Notes: generated from the sequence alone by a model not told the origin. 64,000 nucleotides of DNA from Rubrivivax sp. (GCA_030680415.1 JAUXVE010000098.1:33897-97896); one strand, 5' to 3'; positions 28,789 through 37,796 are shown, numbered from the stretch's first letter. Made by a program: numbers and translations.

Positions 28789-30435
28789 ATGAGCATCTAC
28801 GACCAGGATCTGGACCGCAACGCCGCCAACTTCGTGGCGCTGTCGCCGGTGAGCTTCGTCGAACGCAGCGCCGAGGTCTTCGGCGACCTGCCGGCCGTCA
28901 TCCACGGCGCGCGGCGGCTGAACTGGGCGCAGCTGCGCGACCGTTCGGCGCGGCTGGCGGCGGCCTTGCGCGCCCTGGGCGTCGGCCGTGGCAGCACGGT
29001 CAGCGTGATGCTGCCCAACACGCCCGAGATGGTCGAGGCGCACTACGCGGTGCCGGCGCTGAACGCCGTGCTCAACACGCTCAACACGCGGCTGGACGCA
29101 CCGCTGCTGGCCTGGCAGATGAACCATTGCGAGGCGCAGGTGCTGATCACCGACCGCGAGTTCGCTCCGGTGATGGCTGAAGCGCTGCGGCTGCTGCGTA
29201 CGCAGCACGGCCGCGACCCCGTGGTCATCGATGTCGCCGACAGCGAATACACCGGAGCCGGTGAGCGCATCGGCAGCCACGATTACGAGAGCCTGCTCGC
29301 CGCACACGAGCCGCTGTCGCGCCTGGACGGGCCGGCCGACGAGTGGGACGCCATCGCCGTGAGCTACACCAGCGGCACCACCGGCGACCCCAAGGGCGTG
29401 GTCACCCACCACCGCGGCGCCTACCTCAACGCCGTGTGCAACGCCAGCACCTGGACCCTGCCGCACTTTCCGCGCTACCTGTGGACGCTGCCGATGTTCC
29501 ACTGCAACGGCTGGTGCTTCCCGTGGACGGTGGCGCTGCTCGGCGGCGTGCACGTCTGCCTGCGCCGGGTCGAGGCGCAGGCCATCCTGGGCGCGATGCG
29601 CGATCACGGCGTCGACCACTACTGCGCGGCGCCGATCGTGCACAACCTGCTCATCAATGCGCCGGCCGAGTGGCGCACCGGCATCACGCAAAGAGTGCGC
29701 GGCATGGTGGCCGGCGCTGCGCCGCCGGCGGCGATGATCGAAGGCATGGCCAGGCTCGGTTTCGACATCACGCATGTCTACGGCCTGACCGAGGTCTACG
29801 GCCCCGCCGCCGTGGCCGTCAAGCGCGCCGCCTGGTCCGCTGCCAGCCTGTCCGAGCAGACGCGGCTGAACGCCCGCCAGGGTGTGCGCTATGCCCTGCA
29901 GGAAGGCATGACCGTATTCGACCCGGAGACGCTGGCCGAGGTGCCTGCCGACGGCCAGACCATGGGCGAGATCATGTTCCGCGGCAACATCGTAATGAAG
30001 GGCTACCTGAAGAACCCGGCGGCCACCGACAAGGCCTTTGCCGGCGGCTGGTTCCGCACCGGCGACCTGGCGGTGATCGAGCCCGACCGCTACGTCAAGA
30101 TCAAGGACCGCAGCAAGGACGTCATCATCAGCGGCGGCGAGAACATCAGCTCGATCGAGGTCGAGGACGCGCTCTACCGCCACCCGGCTGTGCTGGCCTG
30201 CGCCGTCGTCGCGCGGCCCGACCCGAAGTGGGGCGAGACGCCGGTGGCCTATGTCGAGACGCAGGCCGGCGCCACGGTGACGGCGCAGGATCTGATCGAC
30301 CACTGCAAGGGCCTGCTGGCCGGCTACAAGGTGCCGCGCGAGATCCGCTTCGAGCCGATCCCGAAGACCAGCACAGGCAAGATCCAGAAATTCCAGTTGC
30401 GCGAACGAGCCAAGACTTCTTCGGCCATCGAATAG
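28789..30435 (+). CDS. AMP-forming acyl-CoA synthetase
   Basis: This 548-residue adenylating enzyme activates a carboxylic acid to its CoA ester. It shows the P-loop SYTSGTTGDPKGVVTHHRG, the A5 motif YGLTEVYGP, the A7/A8 region GWFRTGDLAVIEPDRYVKIKDR with SKDVIISGGENISS, and the catalytic lysine in PKTSTGKIQKF. It resembles medium-chain and 3-methylmercaptopropionate-CoA ligases, but the acid used is not certain. I chose ATG 28789 (MSIYDQDLDRNAANFVAL), the usual start in relatives. It is followed 12 bp later by an enoyl-CoA hydratase gene. Confidence 0.9.
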   Translation: MSIYDQDLDRNAANFVALSPVSFVERSAEVFGDLPAVIHGARRLNWAQLRDRSARLAAALRALGVGRGSTVSVMLPNTPEMVEAHYAVPALNAVLNTLNTRLDAPLLAWQMNHCEAQVLITDREFAPVMAEALRLLRTQHGRDPVVIDVADSEYTGAGERIGSHDYESLLAAHEPLSRLDGPADEWDAIAVSYTSGTTGDPKGVVTHHRGAYLNAVCNASTWTLPHFPRYLWTLPMFHCNGWCFPWTVALLGGVHVCLRRVEAQAILGAMRDHGVDHYCAAPIVHNLLINAPAEWRTGITQRVRGMVAGAAPPAAMIEGMARLGFDITHVYGLTEVYGPAAVAVKRAAWSAASLSEQTRLNARQGVRYALQEGMTVFDPETLAEVPADGQTMGEIMFRGNIVMKGYLKNPAATDKAFAGGWFRTGDLAVIEPDRYVKIKDRSKDVIISGGENISSIEVEDALYRHPAVLACAVVARPDPKWGETPVAYVETQAGATVTAQDLIDHCKGLLAGYKVPREIRFEPIPKTSTGKIQKFQLRERAKTSSAIE

Positions 30436-30447
30436 GAGACCACCCTC

Positions 30448-31230
30448 ATGTCCACCCTCGAACCCCTCGTCGTCTACGAAGCCGATTCGCGCGGCATCGT
30501 CACCCTCACGCTGAACCGGCCGCAGGCCTTCAATTCGCTGTCCGAGGCCATGCTCGACGCGCTGCAGGCGGCCCTGGACCGCGTGGCCGCCGACGAGACT
30601 GCGCGCGTGGTGGTCATCGCCGCCGAGGGCAAGGCCTTCTGCGCCGGCCACGACCTGAAGGAAATGCGCGCCGAGCCTTCGCTGGGTTACTACGAGCAGC
30701 TGTTTGCGCAGTGCGCGCGCATGATGCTGACGATCCAGCAGCTGCCGCAGCCGGTGATCGCGCGCGTGCACGGCATCGCCACCGCCGCCGGCTGCCAGCT
30801 GGTGGCGACGTGCGACCTGGCGGTGGCTGCGCGCGAAGCGCGGTTCGCGGTGAGTGGCGTCAACCTGGGCCTGTTCTGCGCCACGCCCAGCGTCGCGCTG
30901 AGCCGCAACCTGGGGCGCAAGGCGGCTTTCGAGATGCTCGTCACGGGCGACTTCATCAGCGCCGAGCAGGCGCGCGAGAGGGGGCTGGTGAACCGCGTCG
31001 TCGATGCGGCGCAACTGGACGCCGAGGTCGACGCGCTGGCCACGCGCATCGCCGCCAAGCCGCGCGTCGCGCTGGCGCTGGGCAAGGCGCTGTTCTACCG
31101 CCAGCTCGAGGCCGGCATCGAAACCGCGTACGACGACGCCGGCCGCACCATGGCCTGCAACATGATGGACGGCGCGGCGCTGGAAGGCGTGCAGGCCTTC
31201 ATCGAGAAGCGGCCGCCGGACTGGCGCTGA
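30448..31230 (+). CDS. enoyl-CoA hydratase family protein
   Basis: This 260-residue crotonase-fold protein has LTLNRPQAFNSLSEAML, the oxyanion region AFCAGHDLKEMRAE and a second oxyanion strand (GIATAAGCQLVATCDLAVA). The position that is catalytic Glu in typical hydratases (GGGCELA) is AGCQLV here, so true hydratase activity is uncertain. It is co-directional with the acyl-CoA synthetase, and the two probably act on the same acid in beta-oxidation or a related pathway. Confidence 0.88.
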   Translation: MSTLEPLVVYEADSRGIVTLTLNRPQAFNSLSEAMLDALQAALDRVAADETARVVVIAAEGKAFCAGHDLKEMRAEPSLGYYEQLFAQCARMMLTIQQLPQPVIARVHGIATAAGCQLVATCDLAVAAREARFAVSGVNLGLFCATPSVALSRNLGRKAAFEMLVTGDFISAEQARERGLVNRVVDAAQLDAEVDALATRIAAKPRVALALGKALFYRQLEAGIETAYDDAGRTMACNMMDGAALEGVQAFIEKRPPDWR

Positions 31231-31509
31231 GCCCAGTGCTGCTGAACAAGTCGCGCCCAAGACACGGCACATTTCGCGGTGGCGCCTGCAGAGGTTTCAG
31301 ACCGCTGTCGACTGGAGCTTGGCTGATTGCCCGTTGCTTCGCAGGCGCCGCTTGACACGCTGGCGACTTCTGTCCAACTTGTCGACGCCGCGCCAGGGGC
31401 CGCATGCAGAAGTTCCGCTTCGAATGTCGGGCAACGAGGTCCTGTCGGTGCAGATGCCCGGCAAGCAGACCGCGGTCGGTTCAGGACCTGCGCGGCCAAT
31501 TCGCCGCCG

Positions 31510-31911
31510 TCAGGCCGCCAGGCGATTCGGCAGTTTCAGGTCCAGCACGATCTCGGACCAGGGCACGTGCACCCGGCCGTCTGCCCTGCGCTCGACGGCA
31601 AGCCACTCGGCAAGCGCAGCCACGTCGGCATGCACGTTCTTATAGTCACGATTCAGCTTGCGGGCCAGTTCAGCCGTCGTCAGTGGCCCCGTTTCACGCA
31701 GCGTCGCGATCAACTCCCACCGCTTCGGCGTGAAGACCCCAAGCATCTGGCCGACCTGCGCAAAGCTGATGCCGAAGTGCGGTTTGGGTGTCCTGCCCCG
31801 CTGCAGTGCCTCCATGACCGTGCGCGCGCGCGCCAGGCTGCGGGCCATGGACTCTCCCACGGTGACATTCAGCACCGGCTGGGCAGGCAGGGTGGTCGAC
31901 AGCTTGCTCAT
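31510..31911 (-). CDS. TumA-like antitoxin, winged-helix DNA-binding protein
   Basis: This 133-residue protein has a central winged helix-turn-helix of the MarR/HVO_A0114 type (PKRWELIATLRETGPLTTAE). It is encoded directly after a TumE/DUF6516 toxin-like gene, overlapping it by four bases (ATGA), the arrangement of known tumE-tumA modules. Its expected jobs are binding the toxin and repressing the shared promoter. Base composition looks a little less GC-rich than the surroundings. It could also be an unrelated regulator, but the neighbour makes antitoxin most likely. Confidence 0.75.
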   Translation of the reverse strand: MSKLSTTLPAQPVLNVTVGESMARSLARARTVMEALQRGRTPKPHFGISFAQVGQMLGVFTPKRWELIATLRETGPLTTAELARKLNRDYKNVHADVAALAEWLAVERRADGRVHVPWSEIVLDLKLPNRLAA

Positions 31912-32186
31912 CTCGAGGCCTCCACATCACGCATGAAATCCGCCAGCAAGGTCGGCACGTCGACGAAGGTGTACGGCTTCTGCGCAGTGCCGACATGCCT
32001 ATGGTCGCCTTTGCCTCGCTCGTTGTCGTAGCCGACGACGCGCTCGCCACCACGCACAAAGACGAGCCGGTACTTGAAGCCGTGATCCGACGGCGGCACC
32101 GGCTTCGGCACCGCCCAGACGACGATTTCGATCGACCCGCCGGCGTAGGCATCGCGCGTACGCAGCACGAGCGTGGCGTCGGACAT
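31908..32186 (-). CDS. TumE-like toxin (DUF6516 family)
   Basis: This 92-residue protein has the features of the TumE/DUF6516 family: IEIVVWAVPKPVPPSDHGFK, RLVFVRGGERVVGYDNERGK and GDHRH followed by an aromatic segment. In this family the YDNERGKGDHRH segment is highly conserved and probably forms the active site. The toxin gene comes first and the antitoxin second. A palindrome TATGCCATA sits just upstream and may be the operator. Confidence 0.78.
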   Translation of the reverse strand: MSDATLVLRTRDAYAGGSIEIVVWAVPKPVPPSDHGFKYRLVFVRGGERVVGYDNERGKGDHRHVGTAQKPYTFVDVPTLLADFMRDVEASR

Positions 32187-32195
32187 AGGGTGTAC

Positions 32196-32204
32196 TATGC
32201 CATA
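32196..32204. promoter_or_regulatory. possible autoregulatory operator of the TumE/TumA pair
   Basis: TATG-C-CATA is a 9-base perfect palindrome 10 bases upstream of the toxin start, in an AT-rich pocket that stands out in this GC-rich region (about 32190-32207). An antitoxin-bound operator is expected here. No protein-binding evidence exists in the sequence itself. Confidence 0.3.
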
Positions 32205-32274
32205 CAGTCATGGCCAGTGGCGCCATGACGTGAGCGGCGCTCTGGTGCCGGCCGCGCCGCCTTACGATGCCGCC

Positions 32275-33477
32275 ATGAACACACCGCCACGCATCCCCGG
32301 CCGCCGCTTCCTGCACTCGCCCGGCCCGACGCCGGTGCCCGACGAGGTACTGCACGCCATGAGCCGGCAGCCCATGGACATGGGCGACCCGCGCGTCGAC
32401 GCCGTCATCGCTGCCTGCGAACTGGGCCTCAAGCGTCTGCTGCGCACCGAGACGGCCGAGGTCTTCTTCTACGCCGCCAACGGCCATGGCGTGTGGGAGG
32501 CGGTGGTGCAGAACCTGGTGCCGCCGGGCGGCGCGGCGCTGGTGCCGGGCACGGGACACTTCTCCGAGTCGTGGGCCGTGGAGACCGAGGCGCTGGGCCG
32601 CCGTGTCGTGCGTACGCCCTGGCATGAAGGCCTGCCGATCGATCCCGTGGCGGTGACGCAGGCGCTGCGCGAGGACCGCCAGCACGAGATCGCGGCTGTC
32701 TTCGTCGTCCACACCGACACCTCCAGCGGCATCACCAGCGACCTGGCCGCGCTGCGTGCGGCCATCGACGCCGCCGACCACCCGGCGCTGTTCGTCGTCG
32801 ACGTCGTGGCGTCGCTGGCGGCCGAGCCGTTCGACATGGACGCGCTGCGCGCAGACGTCGCGGTGGGGGCGTCGCAGAAGGGGCTCATGTGCCCGCCGGG
32901 CGTGGGCTTCGTCGCCGTCAACGCCACGGCCTTCGATGCGGCCGAGCGCAACCCGGCGCCGCGTTACTACTGGGACTTCGTGCGGCGCAGGAGCGAACTG
33001 TCGTACCGCAAGTTCTGCGGCACGCCGCCGCAAAACCTGATGGCCGGGCTGGAGGCAGCGCTGGCGCTGCTGCACCGCGAGGGCCTGGACGCCGTGCTGG
33101 CGCGCCACCGGCAACTGGCCGGCCTGGTGCACGCGGCGGTGGAGGGCTGGCGCGAGGGCGGGGCCATGGACTTCTTCGCCCGCGAGCGGGTCAGCCGCTC
33201 GGCCGCCGTGACAACGATCACCGTGCCGCCGGGCACCGACGTCGATGCGCTGCGTGCCGTTGCGCGCGAGGAATTCCAGGTTGCCTTTGCCGGCGCACTG
33301 GGGCCGCTGCAGGGGCGCGGCTTCCGCATCGGCCACCTCGGCGACCAGAACCCGGCCGGCGTGCTGGGCTGCCTGGCGGTGGTGGAGGCGGCGCTGCGGG
33401 TGCAGGGCATCCCGGTGGGCGCCGGCGGCGTGCAGCGCGCGGTGATGGCGCTGGCGCAGATGGGGCGCGCCGCGTAG
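32275..33477 (+). CDS. class V aminotransferase (serine/alanine-glyoxylate type)
   Basis: This 400-residue PLP enzyme belongs to the alanine-glyoxylate / serine-glyoxylate / serine-pyruvate aminotransferase group. Motifs are FLHSPGPTPVPDEVL, AANGHGVWEA, the PLP Asp in ALFVVDVVASL and the PLP lysine in VAVGASQKGLMCPPG. The C-terminal IGHLGDQN segment is also typical. It would link serine or alanine with glyoxylate and glycine. The ATG at 32275 gives the normal N-terminus. It is divergent from the toxin-antitoxin pair. Confidence 0.88.
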   Translation: MNTPPRIPGRRFLHSPGPTPVPDEVLHAMSRQPMDMGDPRVDAVIAACELGLKRLLRTETAEVFFYAANGHGVWEAVVQNLVPPGGAALVPGTGHFSESWAVETEALGRRVVRTPWHEGLPIDPVAVTQALREDRQHEIAAVFVVHTDTSSGITSDLAALRAAIDAADHPALFVVDVVASLAAEPFDMDALRADVAVGASQKGLMCPPGVGFVAVNATAFDAAERNPAPRYYWDFVRRRSELSYRKFCGTPPQNLMAGLEAALALLHREGLDAVLARHRQLAGLVHAAVEGWREGGAMDFFARERVSRSAAVTTITVPPGTDVDALRAVAREEFQVAFAGALGPLQGRGFRIGHLGDQNPAGVLGCLAVVEAALRVQGIPVGAGGVQRAVMALAQMGRAA

Positions 33478-33489
33478 CCTGCACGCGTG

Positions 33490-33717
33490 CTACAGCGCCG
33501 GGGCGGCCAGCACCCGGATACGCACGCCGGCCAGCGCAACCACCTGGCCCGCGCGGACCTTGCAGGTCTTGCGCAGTTCCAACTGGCCGTCGACCTGTAC
33601 ACGGCCGGCGGCCACCAGGGCCTTGGCCAGGCCGCCGCTGGACGCCAGGCCGGTGGCCTTGAGCAGGGCGTCGAGCGCGATGTGCTCGCCGCGCAAGGGG
33701 AAGTCGATCTGCTGCAT
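33490..33717 (-). CDS. RNA-binding S4 domain protein (YbcJ-like)
   Basis: This 75-residue protein is a stand-alone S4 RNA-binding domain ([20 protein letters not shown], followed by [12 protein letters not shown]). Small YbcJ-type proteins of this size are widespread, probably bind structured RNA, and have no assigned role. It converges with the aminotransferase gene 12 bp away. Confidence 0.82.
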   Translation of the reverse strand: MQQIDFPLRGEHIALDALLKATGLASSGGLAKALVAAGRVQVDGQLELRKTCKVRAGQVVALAGVRIRVLAAPAL

Positions 33718-33810
33718 GAGCGGGGGTCCTCGGGGCTAAGACCGGCGTGCCGTAACGCGCGCGTAAGGGTCAGGTACGAAGTCTGGAAAGTCTGCGGCCA
33801 GAATGGCGGT

Positions 33811-34107
33811 ATGCCCGAGCCGCCGCCTGTCCCCACCCAGCCGCGCAACCCGCTGCACGGGATGACGCTGGAGGCCGTCGTCGCCGCCCTCGTGGCGCAC
33901 TACGGCTGGCCGGGCTTGAGCGAGCGCATCCCGCTGCGTTGTTTCACCAGCGAGCCGAGCGTGGCCTCGAGCCTGAAGTTCCTGCGCAAGACGCCGTGGG
34001 CGCGCGAGAAGGTCGAGGCGTTGTACCTGTTCATGCTGCGCGATGCGGCCCGGGCGCAGCGCATTCGTGTTTCTCCCTCTCCCGCTCGCGGGAGAGGGCA
34101 GGGGTGA
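33811..34107 (+). CDS. VF530 family (DUF2132) small DNA-binding protein
   Basis: This 98-residue protein contains the VF530 domain ([49 protein letters not shown]). Family members are small helical proteins thought to bind DNA. The domain ends near residue 80. The last residues ([13 protein letters not shown]) are encoded by the intergenic palindromic repeat at 34075-34169, which also supplies the stop codon. The repeat has probably replaced the original C-terminus. Confidence 0.85.
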   Translation: MPEPPPVPTQPRNPLHGMTLEAVVAALVAHYGWPGLSERIPLRCFTSEPSVASSLKFLRKTPWAREKVEALYLFMLRDAARAQRIRVSPSPARGRGQG

Positions 34108-34169
34108 GGGTGTAGGCGTGCTGCCTTCCCACCCTCACCCCAACCCTCTCCCGCCCTGGCGGGAGAGGG
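34075..34169. repeat. intergenic palindromic repeat (CCCTCTCCC type), copy 2
   Basis: Two hairpins, CCCTCTCCCG/CGGGAGAGGG (34075-34098) and CCCTCTCCCGCC/GGCGGGAGAGGG (about 34144-34169), flank a larger inverted pair: GGGGTGAGGGTG near 34101-34112 and CACCCTCACCCC near 34130-34141. The whole block can form one large cruciform. It sits between the convergent VF530 gene and ETF-ubiquinone oxidoreductase gene and may end transcription from both sides. Confidence 0.78.
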
Positions 34170-34182
34170 AGCAACACCGCGC

Positions 34183-35856
34183 TCACATCCCCGCGTAGTT
34201 CGGCCCGCCGCCGCCCTCGGGCGTGACCCAGACGATGTTCTGGGTCGGGTCCTTGATGTCGCAGGTCTTGCAGTGCACGCAGTTCTGGGCGTTGATCTGC
34301 AGGCGCGGGCTGCCGTCGGCGGCGGCCACGAACTCGTAGACGCCGGCCGGGCAGTAGCGGCTTTCGGGGCCGGCGTAGGTCTCCAGGTTGACCGCCACCG
34401 GCACCGATGCGTCCTTCAGCGTCAGGTGCGCGGGCTGGTTCTCTTCGTGGTTGGTGTTGCTCATGAACACCGAGGACAAGCGGTCGAAGGTCAGCACGCC
34501 GTCGGGCTTCGGATAGCGGATCGGCTCGACCTGCGCCGCCGCGTGCAGCCGGGCGTGGTCGGGCGTGCGGTTGCGGATCGTCCACGGCGGGCTCTTCACC
34601 CCGAGTTTGGGCAGCAGCCACTGCTCGACGCCGGCCATCAGCGAGCCGATGGTGTTGCCCTTCTTGTACCAGGCCTTGAAGTTGCGCGCGGCCTTCAACT
34701 CGTCGTGCAGCCAGCTCTTCTCGAAGGCTTCGAGGTAGGCCGTGAGCTCGTCGCCCGCGCGGCCGGTTTTCAGGGCCTCGGCGATCGCCTCGGCGGCCAG
34801 CACGCCGCTCTTGATCGCCGCGTGGCTGCCCTTGATGCGTGCCGCGTTCAGCATGCCGGCATCGCAGCCGACCAGCATGCCGCCCGGGAACACCAGCCTG
34901 GGCAGCGCGTTCAGCCCGCCGGCGGCGATCGCGCGCGCGCCGTAGCCGACGCGCTTGCCGCCTTCGAGGTGGGCGCGGATGGCCGGATGCGTCTTCCAGC
35001 GCTGCATCTCCTCGAAAGGGCTGATCCAGGGGTTCTGGTAGTCCAGGCCGGTGACCAGGCCCAGCGTCGCAAGGTTGCCTTCCAGGTGGTAGAGGAAGCC
35101 GCCGCCGTAGCTGTGGTCGTCCATCGGCCAGCCGGCGGTGTGCACGACCAGGCCGGGCCGTGCCTGCGCGGGGTCGATCTCCCACAGCTCCTTGATGCCG
35201 ATGGCGTAGGTCTGCGGGTCGCGCCCGGCGGCGAGGTCGAAGCTGGCGATGAGCTGCTTGCCCAGGTGCCCGCGCGCGCCCTCGGCAAACACCGTGTACT
35301 TTCCGAGCAGCTCCATGCCGAGCTGGAAGCCTTCGTGCGGCTGGCCGTCCTTGCCGACGCCGAGGTTGCCGGTGGCCACGCCGCGCACCGCGCCGTGTTC
35401 GTCGTACAGCACCTCGGCGGCGGCGAAGCCGGGGAAGATCTCGACGCCCAGGGCCTCGGCCTGCGTGGCCATCCAGCGCACCACCGCGCCCAGGCTGATG
35501 ACGTAGTTGCCGTGGTTGTTCAGTGCCTCGGGAACCAGCCACGACGGCACGCGCGTCGCGCCGCTGGCGTTCAGGAACAGCACGTCGTCTGCGGTGACCG
35601 GCTGGATCAGCGGCGCGCCCTGGGCCTGCCAGTCGGGCAGCAGCTCGGTGATCGCACGCGGGTCCATGACCGCGCCGCTGATGATGTGGGCGCCGGGTTC
35701 GGAGCCCTTTTCCAGCACCACCACGGACAGGGCGGCGTCGATCTGCTTGAGGCGCATCGCGGTGGCCAGGCCGGCCGGCCCGGCGCCGACGATGACCACG
35801 TCGTACGCCATGGCTTCGCGCGGGCCGTACCGGGCCAGGATTTCTGCTGGGGACAT
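34183..35856 (-). CDS. electron transfer flavoprotein-ubiquinone oxidoreductase
   Basis: ETF-QO passes electrons from ETF (fatty acid and amino acid dehydrogenases) to ubiquinone at the inner membrane. The 557-residue protein has an N-terminal FAD fold (YDVVIVGAGPAGLATAMRLK), membrane-contact and quinone regions in the middle (GGGFLYHLEGNLATLGLV), and a C-terminal ferredoxin-like [4Fe-4S] domain (YCPAGVYEF, then CVHCKTCDIKDP). Length and motifs match the family. etfAB are not in this window. It fits the acyl-CoA synthetase and enoyl-CoA hydratase genes at 28.8-31.2 kb functionally. Confidence 0.96.
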   Translation of the reverse strand: MSPAEILARYGPREAMAYDVVIVGAGPAGLATAMRLKQIDAALSVVVLEKGSEPGAHIISGAVMDPRAITELLPDWQAQGAPLIQPVTADDVLFLNASGATRVPSWLVPEALNNHGNYVISLGAVVRWMATQAEALGVEIFPGFAAAEVLYDEHGAVRGVATGNLGVGKDGQPHEGFQLGMELLGKYTVFAEGARGHLGKQLIASFDLAAGRDPQTYAIGIKELWEIDPAQARPGLVVHTAGWPMDDHSYGGGFLYHLEGNLATLGLVTGLDYQNPWISPFEEMQRWKTHPAIRAHLEGGKRVGYGARAIAAGGLNALPRLVFPGGMLVGCDAGMLNAARIKGSHAAIKSGVLAAEAIAEALKTGRAGDELTAYLEAFEKSWLHDELKAARNFKAWYKKGNTIGSLMAGVEQWLLPKLGVKSPPWTIRNRTPDHARLHAAAQVEPIRYPKPDGVLTFDRLSSVFMSNTNHEENQPAHLTLKDASVPVAVNLETYAGPESRYCPAGVYEFVAAADGSPRLQINAQNCVHCKTCDIKDPTQNIVWVTPEGGGGPNYAGM

Positions 35857-36168
35857 GGACGCTCTCCGTAGGGAAGGAAGATTCTAGGAGGCGTCAGCAG
35901 CCGTCAGCCGGTAAGGAATTCGGCACTGGCGATGCCCGCCAGCGTCGGCGCAGCGAGTCCGGCAGGTGCGTCGCCGCCGGCCGCCGCAGCCGGGTCGGCG
36001 GCGGGCCTGCACTTGGATACCATCGCGGCCGGGAGGGCTGGCCGTGGAGGTGGCGATGGCAATGGATGGGGTGGACTGCGCAATCCTGGGCGCCGGGATG
36101 CACTTGCAGCCGGGGCGCCATTCGCCGGGGCACACCACCGGCAAGGCGAGCCGAGTGCCGCAAGCCGC
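35857..36168. other. 312 bp gap, no supported gene
   Basis: This gap separates the divergent ETF-QO gene and the EI24-like membrane protein. Short open frames exist on both strands, including an 88-codon minus-strand frame at 35904-36170. Their translations are Ala/Pro/Arg-rich with no domain, and no good ribosome binding site is seen. It presumably holds the two promoters. Confidence 0.5.
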
Positions 36169-37008
36169 ATGAACGCCGTCCTCGACGCCTTCTGGCGCGC
36201 TGCCGCCTACTGCCTGCATCCGCGGCTGATGCTGTGGTCGCTGCTGCCGCTGCTGCTGGCGGGCGGCACGGTGGCGCTGCTCGGCTGGGCCTACTGGGAG
36301 CCGGCGGTGGCCGCGGTGCGCGGCACGCTGGAGCGGTGGGCGCTGACCTCGGCCATGCTGGAGTGGCTGGAATCGGTGGGTGCAAACCAGCTGCGAACGC
36401 TGGTCGGGCCGATGATCGTGGTGGCGCTGGCGGTGCCGGTGCTGGTGCTCGTCTCACTGTTGCTGGTGGCCACGCTGATGATGCCGGTCATCGCGCGCAT
36501 GGTGGCGGCACGGCGCTTCCCCGACCTGCAACAGCGCCGTGGCGCGACCTGGTGGCACGGGCTGCTGTGGGCCCTGGCCTGCGCTGTGGCGGCCTTGCTG
36601 GCACTGCTGCTGAGCGTGCCGCTGTGGCTGGTGCCGCCCCTGGTGCTGGTGCTGCCGCCGCTGATCTGGGGCTGGCTGACTTACCGCGTGCTGGGCTTCG
36701 ACGCGCTGGCACTGCACGCCAGCGCGGTCGAGCGCCACTTCATCCTGCGCCGCCAGCGCTGGGCCCTGCTGGCCATGGGCATCTTCTGCGGCTACCTGGG
36801 TGCGCTGCCGTCGATGATGTGGGCGCTGAGCGCAGCGACGCTGATCTTCGCGCCGCTGCTGGTGCTGGCCTCGGTGTGGCTGTACACGCTGGTCTTCGCC
36901 TTCGCCGCGCTGTGGTTCGCGCACTTCACCCTGGCCGAGCTGCAGCGCCTGCGCGGCGCCGAGGCGGCGTCGGCCGCAAGCACCATCGAGTCGGGCGTCA
37001 GCGCATGA
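36169..37008 (+). CDS. EI24 (CysZ-like) membrane protein
   Basis: This is a 279-residue inner-membrane protein with about six hydrophobic helices, fitting the EI24 domain family that includes the sulfate transporter CysZ. The N-terminus FWRAAAYCLHPRLMLWSLLP is characteristic. Sulfate transport is possible but not shown by neighbours. It overlaps the start of the next gene by four bases (ATGA), so the two are co-translated. I chose the ATG at 36169 because upstream in-frame sequence is low-complexity. Confidence 0.8.
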   Translation: MNAVLDAFWRAAAYCLHPRLMLWSLLPLLLAGGTVALLGWAYWEPAVAAVRGTLERWALTSAMLEWLESVGANQLRTLVGPMIVVALAVPVLVLVSLLLVATLMMPVIARMVAARRFPDLQQRRGATWWHGLLWALACAVAALLALLLSVPLWLVPPLVLVLPPLIWGWLTYRVLGFDALALHASAVERHFILRRQRWALLAMGIFCGYLGALPSMMWALSAATLIFAPLLVLASVWLYTLVFAFAALWFAHFTLAELQRLRGAEAASAASTIESGVSA

Positions 37009-37796
37009 ACATCGGCCTCATCATCGTCGGCGACGAAATCCTGTCGGGCAAACGCCAGGACAAGCACCTGGCCAAGGTCATCGAGTTGCTGGCCGCGAGG
37101 GGGCTGATGCTGTCGTGGGCGCGCTATGTCGGCGACGACCGGCCGCGCATCACCGCGGCGCTGCAGCAAGCCTTTGCCGGCGGCGACCTGGTGCTGTGCA
37201 CCGGCGGCATCGGCGCCACGCCCGACGACCACACGCGCCAGTGCGCTGCCGCGGCGCTGGCCGTGCCGCTGCAACTGCACCCCGAGGCCAGGGCCTTGAT
37301 CCTGGAGCGCATGCGCGACGTGGCGGCCGAGCAGGGCCAGCCCTTCGATCCCGAGCGCGCCGACAACGTGCACCGCCTGAACATGGGCGTGTTCCCGCAG
37401 GGCGCGCTGATCATCCCCAACCCGTACAACAAGATTCCGGGCTTCTCCTGCGGCCACGTGCACTTCGTGCCCGGCTTCCCGGTCATGGCCTGGCCGATGA
37501 TCGAATGGGTGCTGGACCAGCGCTACGCCCACCTGCAAGGCGGCGCGCGCACGCTGGAGCGCTCGGTCATCGTCTTCGGCACCATGGAGGCCAGCCTGAC
37601 GCCGCTGATGGAGGACATCGAGGCGCGCTACCCCGGCGTCAGGGTGTTCAGCCTGCCCAGCGTCGACCACCCGCAGTGGGGCCGCCACATCGAGCTCGGC
37701 GTCAAGAGCGCGGCTGACCCGGCGCAGGCCTACGCCGCGCTGCGCGCGGGTCTGGAGCAGGCCGGCGCGCGCCTGGGCCCTGAACTGGTGCGCTGA
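37005..37796 (+). CDS. molybdopterin-binding / CinA-like protein
   Basis: This 263-residue protein has a MoCF_biosynth (MoaB/MogA-like) domain in its first 170 residues (IGLIIVGDEILSGKRQDKHL, LCTGGIGATPDDHTR, NPYNKIPGFSCGHVHFVPGF). It lacks the CinA C-terminal deamidase domain and is of the short CinA-like group, whose function is unknown in most bacteria. It is co-translated with the EI24-like membrane protein. A small GGCC-AGAA-GGCC hairpin follows its stop. Confidence 0.85.
   Translation: MNIGLIIVGDEILSGKRQDKHLAKVIELLAARGLMLSWARYVGDDRPRITAALQQAFAGGDLVLCTGGIGATPDDHTRQCAAAALAVPLQLHPEARALILERMRDVAAEQGQPFDPERADNVHRLNMGVFPQGALIIPNPYNKIPGFSCGHVHFVPGFPVMAWPMIEWVLDQRYAHLQGGARTLERSVIVFGTMEASLTPLMEDIEARYPGVRVFSLPSVDHPQWGRHIELGVKSAADPAQAYAALRAGLEQAGARLGPELVR

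Noticed and set aside
28621..31272. An 883-codon minus-strand frame opposite the acyl-CoA synthetase and enoyl-CoA hydratase genes
   Set aside because: Low-complexity translation with no motif; both plus-strand genes have full family signatures.
20846..34169. The CCCTCTCCC palindromes as CRISPR repeats
   Set aside because: Single copies far apart, palindromic, no spacers and no cas genes.
35904..36170. An 88-codon minus-strand frame between ETF-QO and the EI24-like gene
   Set aside because: Ala/Pro-rich translation, no ribosome binding site and no recognisable domain.
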